A stretch of 21,922 nucleotides of DNA from Planctomycetes bacterium SM23_32. Its GTDB lineage: Bacteria > Planctomycetota > Brocadiia > SM23-32. The stretch is from the NCBI GenBank assembly GCA_001303885.1, contig LJUE01000002.1, positions 1-21,922 on the forward strand, given 5' to 3'. The notes under the pieces were generated by a model. That model had not been told where the DNA came from. It was given only the letters and a program-made list of their open reading frames with translations, and searched no databases. This document shows, piece after piece, positions 15,449-21,922 of the stretch; position 1 is the first letter of the stretch; every line of letters begins with the position of its first letter. Both the position numbers and the translations under genes were made by a program.

Positions 15449-16573
15449 GTGGAGCGCTCGGATTCGCACAAGCCGTTCGACCTGGCGCGCGTGAAGACCT
15501 ACCCGCTCAAGGTCCGCCCGAACAAGGTCGGGCTGGACCGCTACCTGGATTGCAGCGCCCTGCGACGGGCCGAAGTGCGCCCTCCGACCACCCCGTGGTT
15601 CCGCAACGGGCTGCGGGGCGAGGCCGCCGACCAGTCAGCGGGGCTTCAGGAGCTGGCCCGCTACGTCGTCGAGTGCCGGCGCACCGCCAGGCCCGTCGTC
15701 GTTCTGACAGGCGCGCACCCGATCAAGAACGGCGAGATCTCCGTCATCACCGACCTGATCGAGCGCGGGGTCGTCACGCTCTACGCGACGAACGGAGCAG
15801 GCATTATCCACTCGTTCGAGCTGGCCCTCACGGGCGCATCCAGCGAGTCGGTGCGCGACGCGCTGCCCTGCGGCGAGTTCGGCATGGCCTTCGAGACCGG
15901 CCACTACCTGAACTACGCGATCGAGATCGGCGCCGAGCTCGGATTGGGCCTCGGCGAGGCGATGGGCAGGCTCTACTGTGACGCGGAGTTCCGGCGGCAG
16001 GTCATCGACCGGACGTTCGAACGGCATCCCGACACGGGCGATTACCTGACACCCTACGATGGGTTCCCGCACGTGGACGCGTGCGTGCTGGCGGCCGCCC
16101 ATCGGAAAGGCATCCCCGTCTGCGTGCACGCCTCGCTGGGGACGGACATCATCGACCAGCACGACAGTTTCAACCCGGGCGCGAAGGGCCAGACCAGCGG
16201 TCGCGACTTCCTGGTCCTCGCCGAGGAGATGCGCCGCTTCACCCGGGGCGGGGCGATCATCAACATCGGCACTGCCGTCATGGGCCCGGAGGTCGTGCTG
16301 AAGGCCGTCTCGATGGCGGCGAACGTGGGATGCAGGCCGGAGGGGCTCCGCGTGGCCGACTTCGACGTGCGCCCGTTCGCCTTCGACGACGAGGCGCGCG
16401 ACGAATCTCAGCCCTACTACTACCTTCGGGACCAGAAGTCGCTGGCCACGCGCATCCCCAAGGTGTTCGGCGGCGTGGGGTTCTACTTCGAGGGCCTGCA
16501 CGCCCACACGCTGCCGGCGTTCTACCAATACGTAATGCGGGAGCTGTGCCCGGACGCCGAACCGCCGGGCTGA
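15449..16573 (+). CDS. Deoxyhypusine-synthase-like Rossmann protein, function unknown
   Basis: A 374-aa soluble protein. Residues 82-127 (VVVLTGAHPIKNGEISVI, then GVVTLYATNGAGIIHSFELA) follow the layout of the deoxyhypusine synthase NAD-binding core (its 'G..IVSSG...VDVLVTTAGGIEED'). Residues 212-238 (CVLAAAHRKGIPVCVHASLG, then TDIIDQH) match that family's 'A....IPVF.PALTDG..GDM' segment. I do not see the catalytic Lys segment (WGKI) near the C-terminus, so a different reaction is likely. The resemblance is by eye. The start is GTG 15449, with AGGGAG about 8 bases upstream and 4 bp after the HAD stop. Context suggests a step in processing of a sugar or modified metabolite. A diverged copy truncated to its first 114 residues lies at 19795-20136, beyond the attachment core. 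Confidence 0.75.
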   Translation: MERSDSHKPFDLARVKTYPLKVRPNKVGLDRYLDCSALRRAEVRPPTTPWFRNGLRGEAADQSAGLQELARYVVECRRTARPVVVLTGAHPIKNGEISVITDLIERGVVTLYATNGAGIIHSFELALTGASSESVRDALPCGEFGMAFETGHYLNYAIEIGAELGLGLGEAMGRLYCDAEFRRQVIDRTFERHPDTGDYLTPYDGFPHVDACVLAAAHRKGIPVCVHASLGTDIIDQHDSFNPGAKGQTSGRDFLVLAEEMRRFTRGGAIINIGTAVMGPEVVLKAVSMAANVGCRPEGLRVADFDVRPFAFDDEARDESQPYYYLRDQKSLATRIPKVFGGVGFYFEGLHAHTLPAFYQYVMRELCPDAEPPG

Positions 16574-16595
16574 CGGGCAACGAAAGGAGACCGCC

Positions 16596-17621
16596 ATGTT
16601 CCGCGACGTGGTGCTGCAGGACACAACGCCCGAGGACTGGCCCGACGTCCGGCGGCGCATCCACGACCGCGTGATGTCGTCGATGGGTACCGCGCCCGAC
16701 CTCACCGTCGAGCCAACCTATGAAGTCGTCGCGGAGTTCGAGCGCTACGGCTTGCAGCACCGCAAGATCCGTTACCCCGTCATGCCCGACGACCACGGCC
16801 TGGCCGTCGTCGTGCTCCCGGAAGGTGTGGACGACTCGCGTCCGGCGCCGGCCGTCGTAGTCTGCCACGGCACGAACGACAAACGCGGCAAGGACAGCGT
16901 TATGGAGCTCGACCACGTCGAGCGGGCTTACGCGATCGAACTCGCGCAGCGGGGCTTCGTCACGGTCGCACCGGACTGCTACGAGTTCGGCGAGCGCCTG
17001 ACCCGGGGCGAGGACCTTCCCGACGACGAAGTGCGCCGCCGCTACGTCGCATCGATGGAGCGCTTCATCGAGGAGCATCCGGAGTGGTCGCTCGACGGCC
17101 GGCGGGTGTGGGACCACCAGCGGCTCCTCGACGTGCTGGGCACGTTGCCGTTCGTGCGGTCCGGCGCCTACGGCGTGATGGGCAATTCGCTGGGTGGCCG
17201 GTCGGCCATCTTCCTGGCCGCCCTCGACGAGCGCATTGCGGCTGCCGTTCCGTCGTGCGGCATCAGCCCGAACATCACCAACGTTTACCGCACCGTGGCG
17301 GGCAGCGCGGCGTCGAAGTCCAGCCCCCGTTGGATCGACCACTTCCTGGGGCACGGCGGGGATATGCTCTACGAGTATCAGGACATGATCGGGCTCTGCG
17401 CGCCCCGCCCCCTCCTGCTGCTGGAGCCCTACAACGACGCCTACAACCCGTACGTCGAGGCCAACTTCCGCTGCTACGTGGCGGGCCAGCGTGCCTACGG
17501 GCTGCTGGGCCGCCCGGAGTGCTTCTGCACGCTGACCCACGGCGACGGGCACGACACGGTGGCCAGCGTGCGGGAGTTCGCATACCGCTGGTTCGAACGC
17601 TGGCTCTCGGCAACCGCCTGA
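16596..17621 (+). CDS. Alpha/beta hydrolase (dienelactone-hydrolase/acyl-esterase-like)
   Basis: A 341-aa serine hydrolase. VVVCHGTNDKRGK (88-100) supplies the HG oxyanion turn, and GVMGNSLGGRS (193-203) the nucleophile elbow with Ser198. APRPLLLLEPYND (269-281) carries a candidate acid Asp281, and GDGHDTV (316-322) the catalytic His319. No signal peptide is visible, so it acts in the cytoplasm. AAAGGAG lies 6 bases before ATG 16596, and the gap from the previous gene is 22 bp. In a cluster with a glycoside phosphorylase-like protein and a sugar isomerase-like protein, removal of acyl groups from an imported glycoside is a reasonable guess. It shares only the general fold with the hydrolase at 11633-12787; the surrounding motifs differ, so they are not recent duplicates. 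Confidence 0.85.
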   Translation: MFRDVVLQDTTPEDWPDVRRRIHDRVMSSMGTAPDLTVEPTYEVVAEFERYGLQHRKIRYPVMPDDHGLAVVVLPEGVDDSRPAPAVVVCHGTNDKRGKDSVMELDHVERAYAIELAQRGFVTVAPDCYEFGERLTRGEDLPDDEVRRRYVASMERFIEEHPEWSLDGRRVWDHQRLLDVLGTLPFVRSGAYGVMGNSLGGRSAIFLAALDERIAAAVPSCGISPNITNVYRTVAGSAASKSSPRWIDHFLGHGGDMLYEYQDMIGLCAPRPLLLLEPYNDAYNPYVEANFRCYVAGQRAYGLLGRPECFCTLTHGDGHDTVASVREFAYRWFERWLSATA

Positions 17622-17648
17622 GGGCCCTCGACGAGGAGGCGAAGGACC

Positions 17649-18617
17649 ATGGGGAAGTTCACGTGGAAAGGCAGTCCCGTCGTGGAGCGGCACGGCCCGG
17701 TGCTCCGGCCGGAGGACGTGCCCTGGCCCTGCCACATGGCCTACAACGCCGGCGTCGTTCGGTTCGGCGGGCGCTACGCCATGCTGTTCCGCAACATCTA
17801 CTGGAACGAGCGCTACGGCAAGTCCACCCGTAGCGTCGGACGGGCCTTCAGCGATGACGGCATCACGTGGGACGTGGACCCCGATTTCCGGTTCAAGCCC
17901 GAGGGAATCACGAATCCCGAGGACCCGCGCATGACGGTCTGCGAGGGGCGCATCTACGTCACCTTCACCGAGAACTGCCGCGACGGCATCCGGGGCTGCA
18001 TCGCAGTGACCGACGACCTGGAGAGCTACGAGTTGCTGAGCATGTCGGCGCCGGACAACCGGAACATGATCATCTTCCCCGAGAAGGTGGGCGGCAAGTT
18101 CGTGCGCCTCGAGCGCCCCTTCCGCGCTTACGGCATGCGGGGGGATGACAAGTACGACACGTGGTTCTCCGACTCGCCCGACTGCCGCTACTGGGGCAAC
18201 ACGCAGCTGGTCCTGCGGGCCAACGACCTGCCCTTCTGCAACTGGAAGAACGGCCCGTCAGGCCAGCCGATCAAGACCGAGAAGGGATGGCTGACGATCT
18301 TCCACGCCACCCACTACGACCCCGACACGGAATACCCCACCTGGCGCAGCGAGAACTGGCACAAGCTCTACTGTGCCGGCGTGATGATGCTGGACCTGGA
18401 GGAGCCGTGGAAGATCGTGGGCATATCGCAGGACCCCCTCATGGTCCCCGAAGAGCCCTACGAGACCGACGGCTTCCGCAGCTACACCCTCTTCCCCAGC
18501 GCCACGCTGCTCCAGGACGACGGGACGGTGCGCATCTACTACGGCGCGTGCGACACCGTGCTGGCCCTGGCGACGGCGCAGCTGGATGACCTGATCGACC
18601 TGTGCAGGCCCGTCTGA
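17649..18617 (+). CDS. GH130-like glycoside phosphorylase/hydrolase
   Basis: A 322-aa five-bladed propeller protein of the GH130 type, whose characterised members phosphorolyse beta-mannosides. Family landmarks appear in order: NPEDPRMTV (89-97, Asp92 being the conserved catalytic Asp), YVTFTENC, PDNRNMIIFPEKVGGKF (135-151), GQPIKTEKGWLTIFH (205-219), MLDLEEPWKIVG and RIYYGACDTVLALATA (295-310). Classic GH130 phosphorylases bind phosphate with Arg/His/Lys residues whose equivalents I cannot fix by eye, so hydrolase activity remains open. GAGGAGG lies 9 bases before ATG 17649, and the gap after the upstream gene is 27 bp. It is the last gene of the operon. The likely role is cleavage of a short manno- or related oligosaccharide in the cytoplasm. 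Confidence 0.85.
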   Translation: MGKFTWKGSPVVERHGPVLRPEDVPWPCHMAYNAGVVRFGGRYAMLFRNIYWNERYGKSTRSVGRAFSDDGITWDVDPDFRFKPEGITNPEDPRMTVCEGRIYVTFTENCRDGIRGCIAVTDDLESYELLSMSAPDNRNMIIFPEKVGGKFVRLERPFRAYGMRGDDKYDTWFSDSPDCRYWGNTQLVLRANDLPFCNWKNGPSGQPIKTEKGWLTIFHATHYDPDTEYPTWRSENWHKLYCAGVMMLDLEEPWKIVGISQDPLMVPEEPYETDGFRSYTLFPSATLLQDDGTVRIYYGACDTVLALATAQLDDLIDLCRPV

Positions 18618-18629
18618 GGCGATGCCGAC

Positions 18630-18657
18630 GGGCGACGGCTCCGCCGCAGGAGCGCCC
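18630..18657 (+). terminator. Possible hairpin after the operon
   Basis: Starting 12 bases after the GH130 stop, GGGCG...CGCCC encloses CGGC-tcc-GCCG. No T-run follows, so a factor-independent terminator is doubtful; the placement at the end of the operon is the main support. Confidence 0.3.
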
Positions 18658-18777
18658 ACCTGCCAGAGGAGGAACCCGTACGGGGCATCCGCGCGCTCCG
18701 GCACAGAGGGTATCGCGGGGGTCACGTTCGGGCAAGCCCCCAGGTCACCCCTTGCCGGAGATCTAGCCCAGCCGCCC

Positions 18778-19179
18778 TCAAGGAGCCCGGTTGGTCCAGA
18801 GCCGATCGAGCAGCCAGCCTGGGACTTCGTGCACACGTGCGATGCTCTTCTGGGCCTCGGAGATGAAGAGCCGCCCGTCGTCCTCGGTGAAGTCCGGGTA
18901 GCTGATGCCGGTTTGGGGGTCATCGTCGTAGAGGACGACCTCAGGCAGCCCCCAGTGGGTGACCTCGCCGCCCGGCGCGTCACGCTCCTCACCCCCCAGA
19001 AGCCACGCGGGGTTGCGGCTGACGGCATACCGGCCGAAGTTGTGTCCCATCGCCGAGTTGTTGTGGAACCAGTAGGTATAGCGACCCGCATGGGCGACCG
19101 CCGAGCCGCCCGGTGAGAAGGCCCCCGAATAGCAGGCGAGAGCCGTGCTGTTGGTCTGGCCTGGACAGAGGCGGCTCGT
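18778..19179 (-). pseudogene. C-terminal remnant of a sialidase-like (BNR-type) protein
   Basis: The C-terminal 130 codons of a minus-strand frame read like the end of a planctomycete-style sialidase-like exoprotein: GRYTYWFHNNSAMGHNFG, SRNPAWLLGGEERD, LPEVVLYDDDPQTGISYPDF, DDGRLFISEAQKSIARVHEV. There is no start and no N-terminal three quarters of the protein. Upstream the same frame continues seamlessly into the recombinase relic, so a deletion or insertion joined the two. The family call rests on memory of similar sequences and is moderate; the truncated state is clear from the chimera. Confidence 0.55.
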
Positions 19180-19251
19180 CAACTCCGGCAGCACCTCCAT
19201 CGCTCCCGCCACGTCCAGCAGCGTTGGATCGGTATAGACGTTCATGGTGAG

Positions 19252-19288
19252 GTCGAGGGCCTGCCCCGAGCGAAGCCGAGGGGAAGAG
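19252..19288. repeat. GC-rich short repeat insertion in the recombinase relic
   Basis: About 35 bp centred on CCCCGAGCGAAGCCGAGGGG (imperfect palindrome, 19264-19283) interrupt the recombinase frame in phase, adding the peptide PRLRSGQA, which I have seen recurrently as translated intergenic repeat in environmental genomes. The limits are estimated from where the recombinase similarity resumes. Confidence 0.55.
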
Positions 19289-19339
19289 TGACGCATGGCG
19301 GCCTGGGCGGTGCGGGGGGCCACGCCGTTCCTGCTCAGG

Positions 19340-19375
19340 CCTTCGCCCGCCGAAGCGGGCTACGGCCCGCGAAGG
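19340..19375. repeat. 36-bp palindromic repeat insertion in the recombinase relic
   Basis: CCTTCGC (19340-19346) pairs with GCGAAGG (19369-19375), and inside are CCGC-cgaa-GCGG and GGGC-tacg-GCCC alternatives, giving a compact multi-stem structure. It sits exactly where the recombinase reading frame shifts, so it looks like an inserted palindromic element and not part of the gene. Confidence 0.6.
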
Positions 19376-19465
19376 AGGGTGGGTGCCGAAGGTGTGGCGC
19401 AGGGCGGGGAAGCTCGCCGCCCGGCCGCGCTCGTCTTCCTTCGAGGTGCCGACCGCGGCCAGCAC

Positions 19466-19643
19466 CGGCAACGGACTGGGTTCGAGGACAGAAACGGGGA
19501 CAGATGATCCACGCCAAGAGAAGTCAAGACGCCGCAAGTGCGCTCAGCAGATCTGATGTAACAGATTACTCCGAGATGACTTACATTGACTTAGTTCGAC
19601 GTAGCGTGAGGTCGGCGTCCCTCGAAGATCCAGAAGAACAGAA
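19466..19643. other. AT-richer stretch beside the second attachment core
   Basis: This short region is visibly less GC-rich than the rest of the window. It contains ATCTG-atgtaa-CAGAT (19551-19566) and TTACAT (19581-19586), which is the reverse complement of the ATGTAA loop. This could be a recombinase arm region. No gene is supported. Confidence 0.35.
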
Positions 19644-19689
19644 TTCCTAAACCGCAGGTCGCAGGTTCGAGTCCTGCCGGGCGTACCAC
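19644..19689. repeat. Putative attachment core, copy 2 (tRNA-Arg 3' fragment)
   Basis: 46 bp are identical to 2553-2598 and carry the tRNA from the anticodon loop to CCA plus one base, in the same orientation. The 5' half of the tRNA is absent (preceding bases are AACAGAA), so it is a 3' fragment left by integration, marking the distal end of a 17.1-kb segment. Confidence 0.88.
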
Positions 19690-19794
19690 AACCTGGCCGT
19701 CGCGCGTCGCCAGACCACTTCGGCTGCTCGTCCTCGTCCGGCCGGTCCTCCGCGTGGGCGAGGCGCTCGGGCTGTCCGGGGCGGCCGGTGCAAT

Positions 19795-20136
19795 ACCCCC
19801 GTGCGCGCCGGCGACACTGGTGGAGAAGAGGCTGACGACGCCCCGGTTGATCAGGTCAATCACGATGGGGATCTGGCCGTTCTTGACCCGGTGTGCGCCG
19901 CAGATGACCACCACGGGCCTGCCGGCTCGGTGGCACTCGACGACGTACCGCGCCAGCTCCTCGAAGCCCGCCGACTGATCGGCGCCGCCGCCGGGCAGGC
20001 CGTTGCGGAACCACGGCGTCCTGGGCGCGTGAACGGGCGCGGCCCTGAGCGCCGCCACGTCCACGAACCCGCTGAGGTCCGACCTGTTCGCGCGGACCTT
20101 CAGCGGGTAGGTCCTCAGCCGCGACATGTCGAACAA
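19795..20136 (-). pseudogene. Truncated copy of the deoxyhypusine-synthase-like gene
   Basis: From ATG 20136 the minus strand encodes 114 residues homologous to the N-terminal third of the protein at 15449-16573: LRTYPLKVRANRSD, TPWFRNGLPGGGADQSAGFE, ELARYVVECHRAGRPVVVI, CGAHRVKNGQIPIVIDL, GVVSLFSTSVAGAHG. Similarity ends abruptly near the first Rossmann glycine motif; the frame then runs through about 35 unrelated codons into the tRNA fragment. The missing 250 residues must have been lost by deletion or rearrangement near the attachment core. The nucleotide sequences of the two copies are clearly diverged, so this is not a recent duplicate. Confidence 0.8.
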
Positions 20137-20195
20137 CCTGTAGGAACCCTCGTATCGCGAGCTCTCATGCCCTGCTTATGCGCAGGAGGAACGGC

Positions 20196-20222
20196 GGCCC
20201 CGCGGCCATCCGGCGCGGGGCC
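20196..20222. promoter_or_regulatory. Strong stem-loop in the divergent spacer
   Basis: GGCCCCGCG (20196-20204) and CGCGGGGCC (20214-20222) form a perfect 9-bp stem with a 9-nt loop, between two divergent coding regions. No gene ends here, so it is not a plain terminator; it could be regulatory or a repeat unit. Confidence 0.4.
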
Positions 20223-20336
20223 TCGCGATGGGCATGGCATTGTAGCCGGGCGGCCCGACGCCGCAAACCGCACGCTCGCGCCGTCTGCCCCCCCTCCACT
20301 TGCGCGGGAGCGGGCCGCCTGCTCCTCGAGCAGCGC

Positions 20337-20365
20337 TTGACAGCCCCCTCCCTGCTTCTCAGAAT
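20337..20365 (+). promoter_or_regulatory. Candidate sigma-70 promoter for the gene at 20411
   Basis: TTGACA (20337-20342), a 17-bp spacer and CAGAAT (20360-20365, four of six matches to TATAAT) lie 45 bp before the GTG start. CTGCTC-ctc-GAGCAG (20319-20333) is an inverted repeat just upstream of the -35 and could be an operator. Confidence 0.5.
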
Positions 20366-20410
20366 GAGTTCTCGTCGCGGGATCATCTGCGTGGCTCTAT
20401 GTAGGGGACC

Positions 20411-21922
20411 GTGAAAGTGAGCTGGCTCGTCCTGAGCGTGTGCATCGTTTTGGCGTCGGTGGGAGCGGAGGTCGCCGTGGGGCTCGCAAGTGCAGACTAC
20501 TCGGCGCCCCAGAAGCCCTGGGCTGACAGGGGCCAGCCCGGCGACTTGGCCAGGAGCCATGTGGAAGAGGCGGCCTCCCGCCGCCACGAGTACACCGTCA
20601 CTATGGGCGGCACCGTGGACGGCAGGAGCTGCCGTTCCCCCTTCGGCGTCTTCGAGGGGTGGCAGCAGACGTGGGAGTCGAACCGCGCGGTCCGAATCGA
20701 GAACGTGGGCACCACGGACGTAGTGAACCCCTGGCTGTCGAACGGACGCAACGACTTCCGCACCATCGAGGAAGTGGCTCACTTCTCGATCGAGCCGGGC
20801 ATGAGCGACCGCGAGAAGGCCCTGGCGCTCTGGTTCCAGGAGATCACGCACCGCTACCACTGGCACGGCGACAACAGCCAGCTCGGCGACCCGGTGAGGG
20901 TCTATAACGTCTACGGCCATAACACGTGCGGCAACGACTCCATCTGCATGGCGGGGCTCTGGGAACACGTCGGGCTGAAGGTGACTCCCGCGCACCCGCA
21001 GGGGCACTGCATCTCGCAGGCCTACTTCGGCGGCCGCTGGAACCTGCTTGACGGCGACATGCACACCTTCTACCTGCTGCGCGACAACCACACGATCGCC
21101 GACGAGCAGGACCTGGTGCATGATCACGACCTGGTCAAGAGCACGCATACGCACGGCATCCTGCATCCCCTGAGCCGCCAGCATGACGAGATGGAGGCGT
21201 CCCTGTTCACCTTCGAGGGGGAGCCGCAAGGGACCCGGAGCTGCGCCGGGCTCTTCACCATGGACATGACGCTGAGGCCGGGGGAGGCGCTCGTCTACCG
21301 CTGGGGCCACGCCGATCCGGTAAAGTGCCACGGTGAAGAGCCGCCCAGGGTCCCGGACACGATCTGCAACGGTCTCTGGGAGTATCGGCCCAATCTCTCC
21401 GGTGACGTGTGGCGCAGGGGCACTGAGGGCGCCGAGAGCGTCCTGGTGACTGCCGACGGCCTGACTGCCGAAGCCGGCCAGACGGGCACCATCGTCTGGA
21501 AGATGGCTTCGCCGTATGTCTTCGTCGGCGGCCGGCTCGAAGCGGACGGCCCGGGCGCGCAGTTCGCCCTCTCGTGGGACGGCAAAGAGTGGCAGCGCGT
21601 GGGCACCGACTTGGACGAGCACTTCCCCATCAAGGGGCCGGCGCGCCACGAATACTACCTCAAGTGCACGCTGCCTGACGGCGCCCGTCTGGAGGCGCTT
21701 GGCATCGTAAACGACGTGCAAATGGCCCCCGCCGCTATGCCGGCAATGGTCCTGGGCGAGAACGGATTCGTCTACACCGACGACACCGAGGGCGAGCGGG
21801 AAGTGCGCATCACACACCATTGGGTTGAGCGTTCAACCACGCGCCCGCCCGAGGCGCCGGCCGCCTCCCTCTTCCCACGGGACGGCGGGACGAGCGACGG
21901 CACGGACTTCGCCTTCCAGTGG
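20411..21922 (+). CDS. Secreted transglutaminase-like protein, paralogue of 3242-6514 (3' partial)
   Basis: The 504 codons present start at GTG 20411; an in-frame TAG three codons upstream fixes the start, and GGGG precedes it closely. Residues 1-25 are a signal peptide (WLVLSVCIVLASVGA). From about residue 46 the protein follows the paralogue closely (DGRSCRSPFGVF, NPWLSNGRNDFR, YGHNTCGNDSICM, GHCISQ, LLDGDMH, ICNGLWEYRPNLSGDVW, WVERSTTRPPEAP), with the Cys173-His199-Asp214 trio conserved; a second His present in the paralogue (440) is Gln203 here, which argues that His199 is the functional one. It lacks the N-terminal LamG domain. The sequence stops at the window edge in the first FN3 domain (DGTDFAFQW), so more is expected beyond. 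Third positions look richer in GC than in the paralogue. Confidence 0.88.
   Translation, partial: MKVSWLVLSVCIVLASVGAEVAVGLASADYSAPQKPWADRGQPGDLARSHVEEAASRRHEYTVTMGGTVDGRSCRSPFGVFEGWQQTWESNRAVRIENVGTTDVVNPWLSNGRNDFRTIEEVAHFSIEPGMSDREKALALWFQEITHRYHWHGDNSQLGDPVRVYNVYGHNTCGNDSICMAGLWEHVGLKVTPAHPQGHCISQAYFGGRWNLLDGDMHTFYLLRDNHTIADEQDLVHDHDLVKSTHTHGILHPLSRQHDEMEASLFTFEGEPQGTRSCAGLFTMDMTLRPGEALVYRWGHADPVKCHGEEPPRVPDTICNGLWEYRPNLSGDVWRRGTEGAESVLVTADGLTAEAGQTGTIVWKMASPYVFVGGRLEADGPGAQFALSWDGKEWQRVGTDLDEHFPIKGPARHEYYLKCTLPDGARLEALGIVNDVQMAPAAMPAMVLGENGFVYTDDTEGEREVRITHHWVERSTTRPPEAPAASLFPRDGGTSDGTDFAFQW

Larger units (their letters stand above)
19180..19465 (-). pseudogene. Tyrosine recombinase C-terminal relic, interrupted by two short repeats
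   Basis: Read on the minus strand, SKEDERGR, FPALRHTFGTH, LSRNGVAPRTAQAAMRHSS, LDLTMNVYTDPTLLDVAGAM and EVLPEL form the C-terminal catalytic domain of a planctomycete-type integrase, with its Arg (ALRHTF), RH motif and Tyr (NVYTDP). The gene is broken: a 36-bp palindrome between GTH and LSRNG shifts the frame, a second GC-rich insertion between RHSS and LDLTM adds residues in frame, and the N-terminal half is missing. It ends by fusion to the sialidase-like remnant. It lies about 180 bp from the second attachment core and points away from it, as the intact integrase does at the first core. Confidence 0.75.

Noticed and set aside
13852..15471. 539-codon minus-strand frame
   Set aside because: It is antisense to the TIM-barrel and HAD genes, both of which have full motif sets and ribosome-binding sites; high GC makes such shadow frames common here.
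20364..20414. ATG at 20364 as start of the 20411 protein
   Set aside because: That frame ends in TGA after 16 codons and differs from the frame of the secreted protein; an in-frame TAG also stands at 20402.

Overview
The window is GC-rich bacterial DNA. Its secreted LamG and transglutaminase-like proteins with FN3/Ig tails, GH2 and GH130 enzymes, CE15-like hydrolase and a relic integrase of the 'ALRHTFGT...LTMNVYTDP' type together suggest a Planctomycetota or related PVC-type organism. This taxonomic placement is inferred from protein style only; no marker gene is present.

Layout. (1) 1-2.4 kb is a phage/ICE-like control module: a 5'-truncated XRE repressor with a degenerate S24-like tail, a small HTH (excisionase-like) protein, and a complete tyrosine recombinase on the minus strand. 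(2) 2521-2597 is an intact tRNA-Arg(CCT). The 46 bp from the first base of its anticodon loop to just past CCA (2553-2598) recur exactly at 19644-19689 without the 5' half of the tRNA. This is the signature of integration into a tRNA 3' half and delimits a segment of about 17.1 kb. (3) Inside the segment, first come large stand-alone genes: a secreted LamG/transglutaminase-like/FN3 protein (3242-6514), a GH2-like protein of 1269 aa lacking the usual acid/base motif (6912-10721), and a CE15-like alpha/beta hydrolase (11633-12787). Long non-coding gaps separate them and hold gene fragments. (4) A compact five-gene operon follows (13468-18617): xylose-isomerase-like TIM barrel, HAD hydrolase, a protein resembling deoxyhypusine synthase, an alpha/beta hydrolase and a GH130-like glycoside phosphorylase. 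A beta-galactosidase N-terminal fragment abuts its 5' end. (5) The right end (18.78-19.47 kb, minus strand) is a graveyard: a sialidase-like C-terminal remnant joined to a tyrosine-recombinase relic, the latter broken by two short repeat insertions. (6) Beyond the second core copy, the flank holds a truncated copy of the deoxyhypusine-synthase-like gene and, divergently, a 3'-open paralogue of the secreted transglutaminase-like protein, without the LamG domain.

How the genes may work together (inference): the secreted protein could bind or remodel an extracellular polymer, the esterase-like hydrolases could deacylate oligosaccharides, GH2 and GH130 enzymes could process glycosides, and the TIM barrel, HAD and Rossmann-like enzymes could convert the released sugar. 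No transporter and no carbohydrate-type regulator is seen. The most notable points are the tRNA-bounded island with a recombinase gene next to the 5' side of each core copy, the operonic deoxyhypusine-synthase-like enzyme with a broken sister copy across the boundary, and two paralogous gene families on both sides of the junction.
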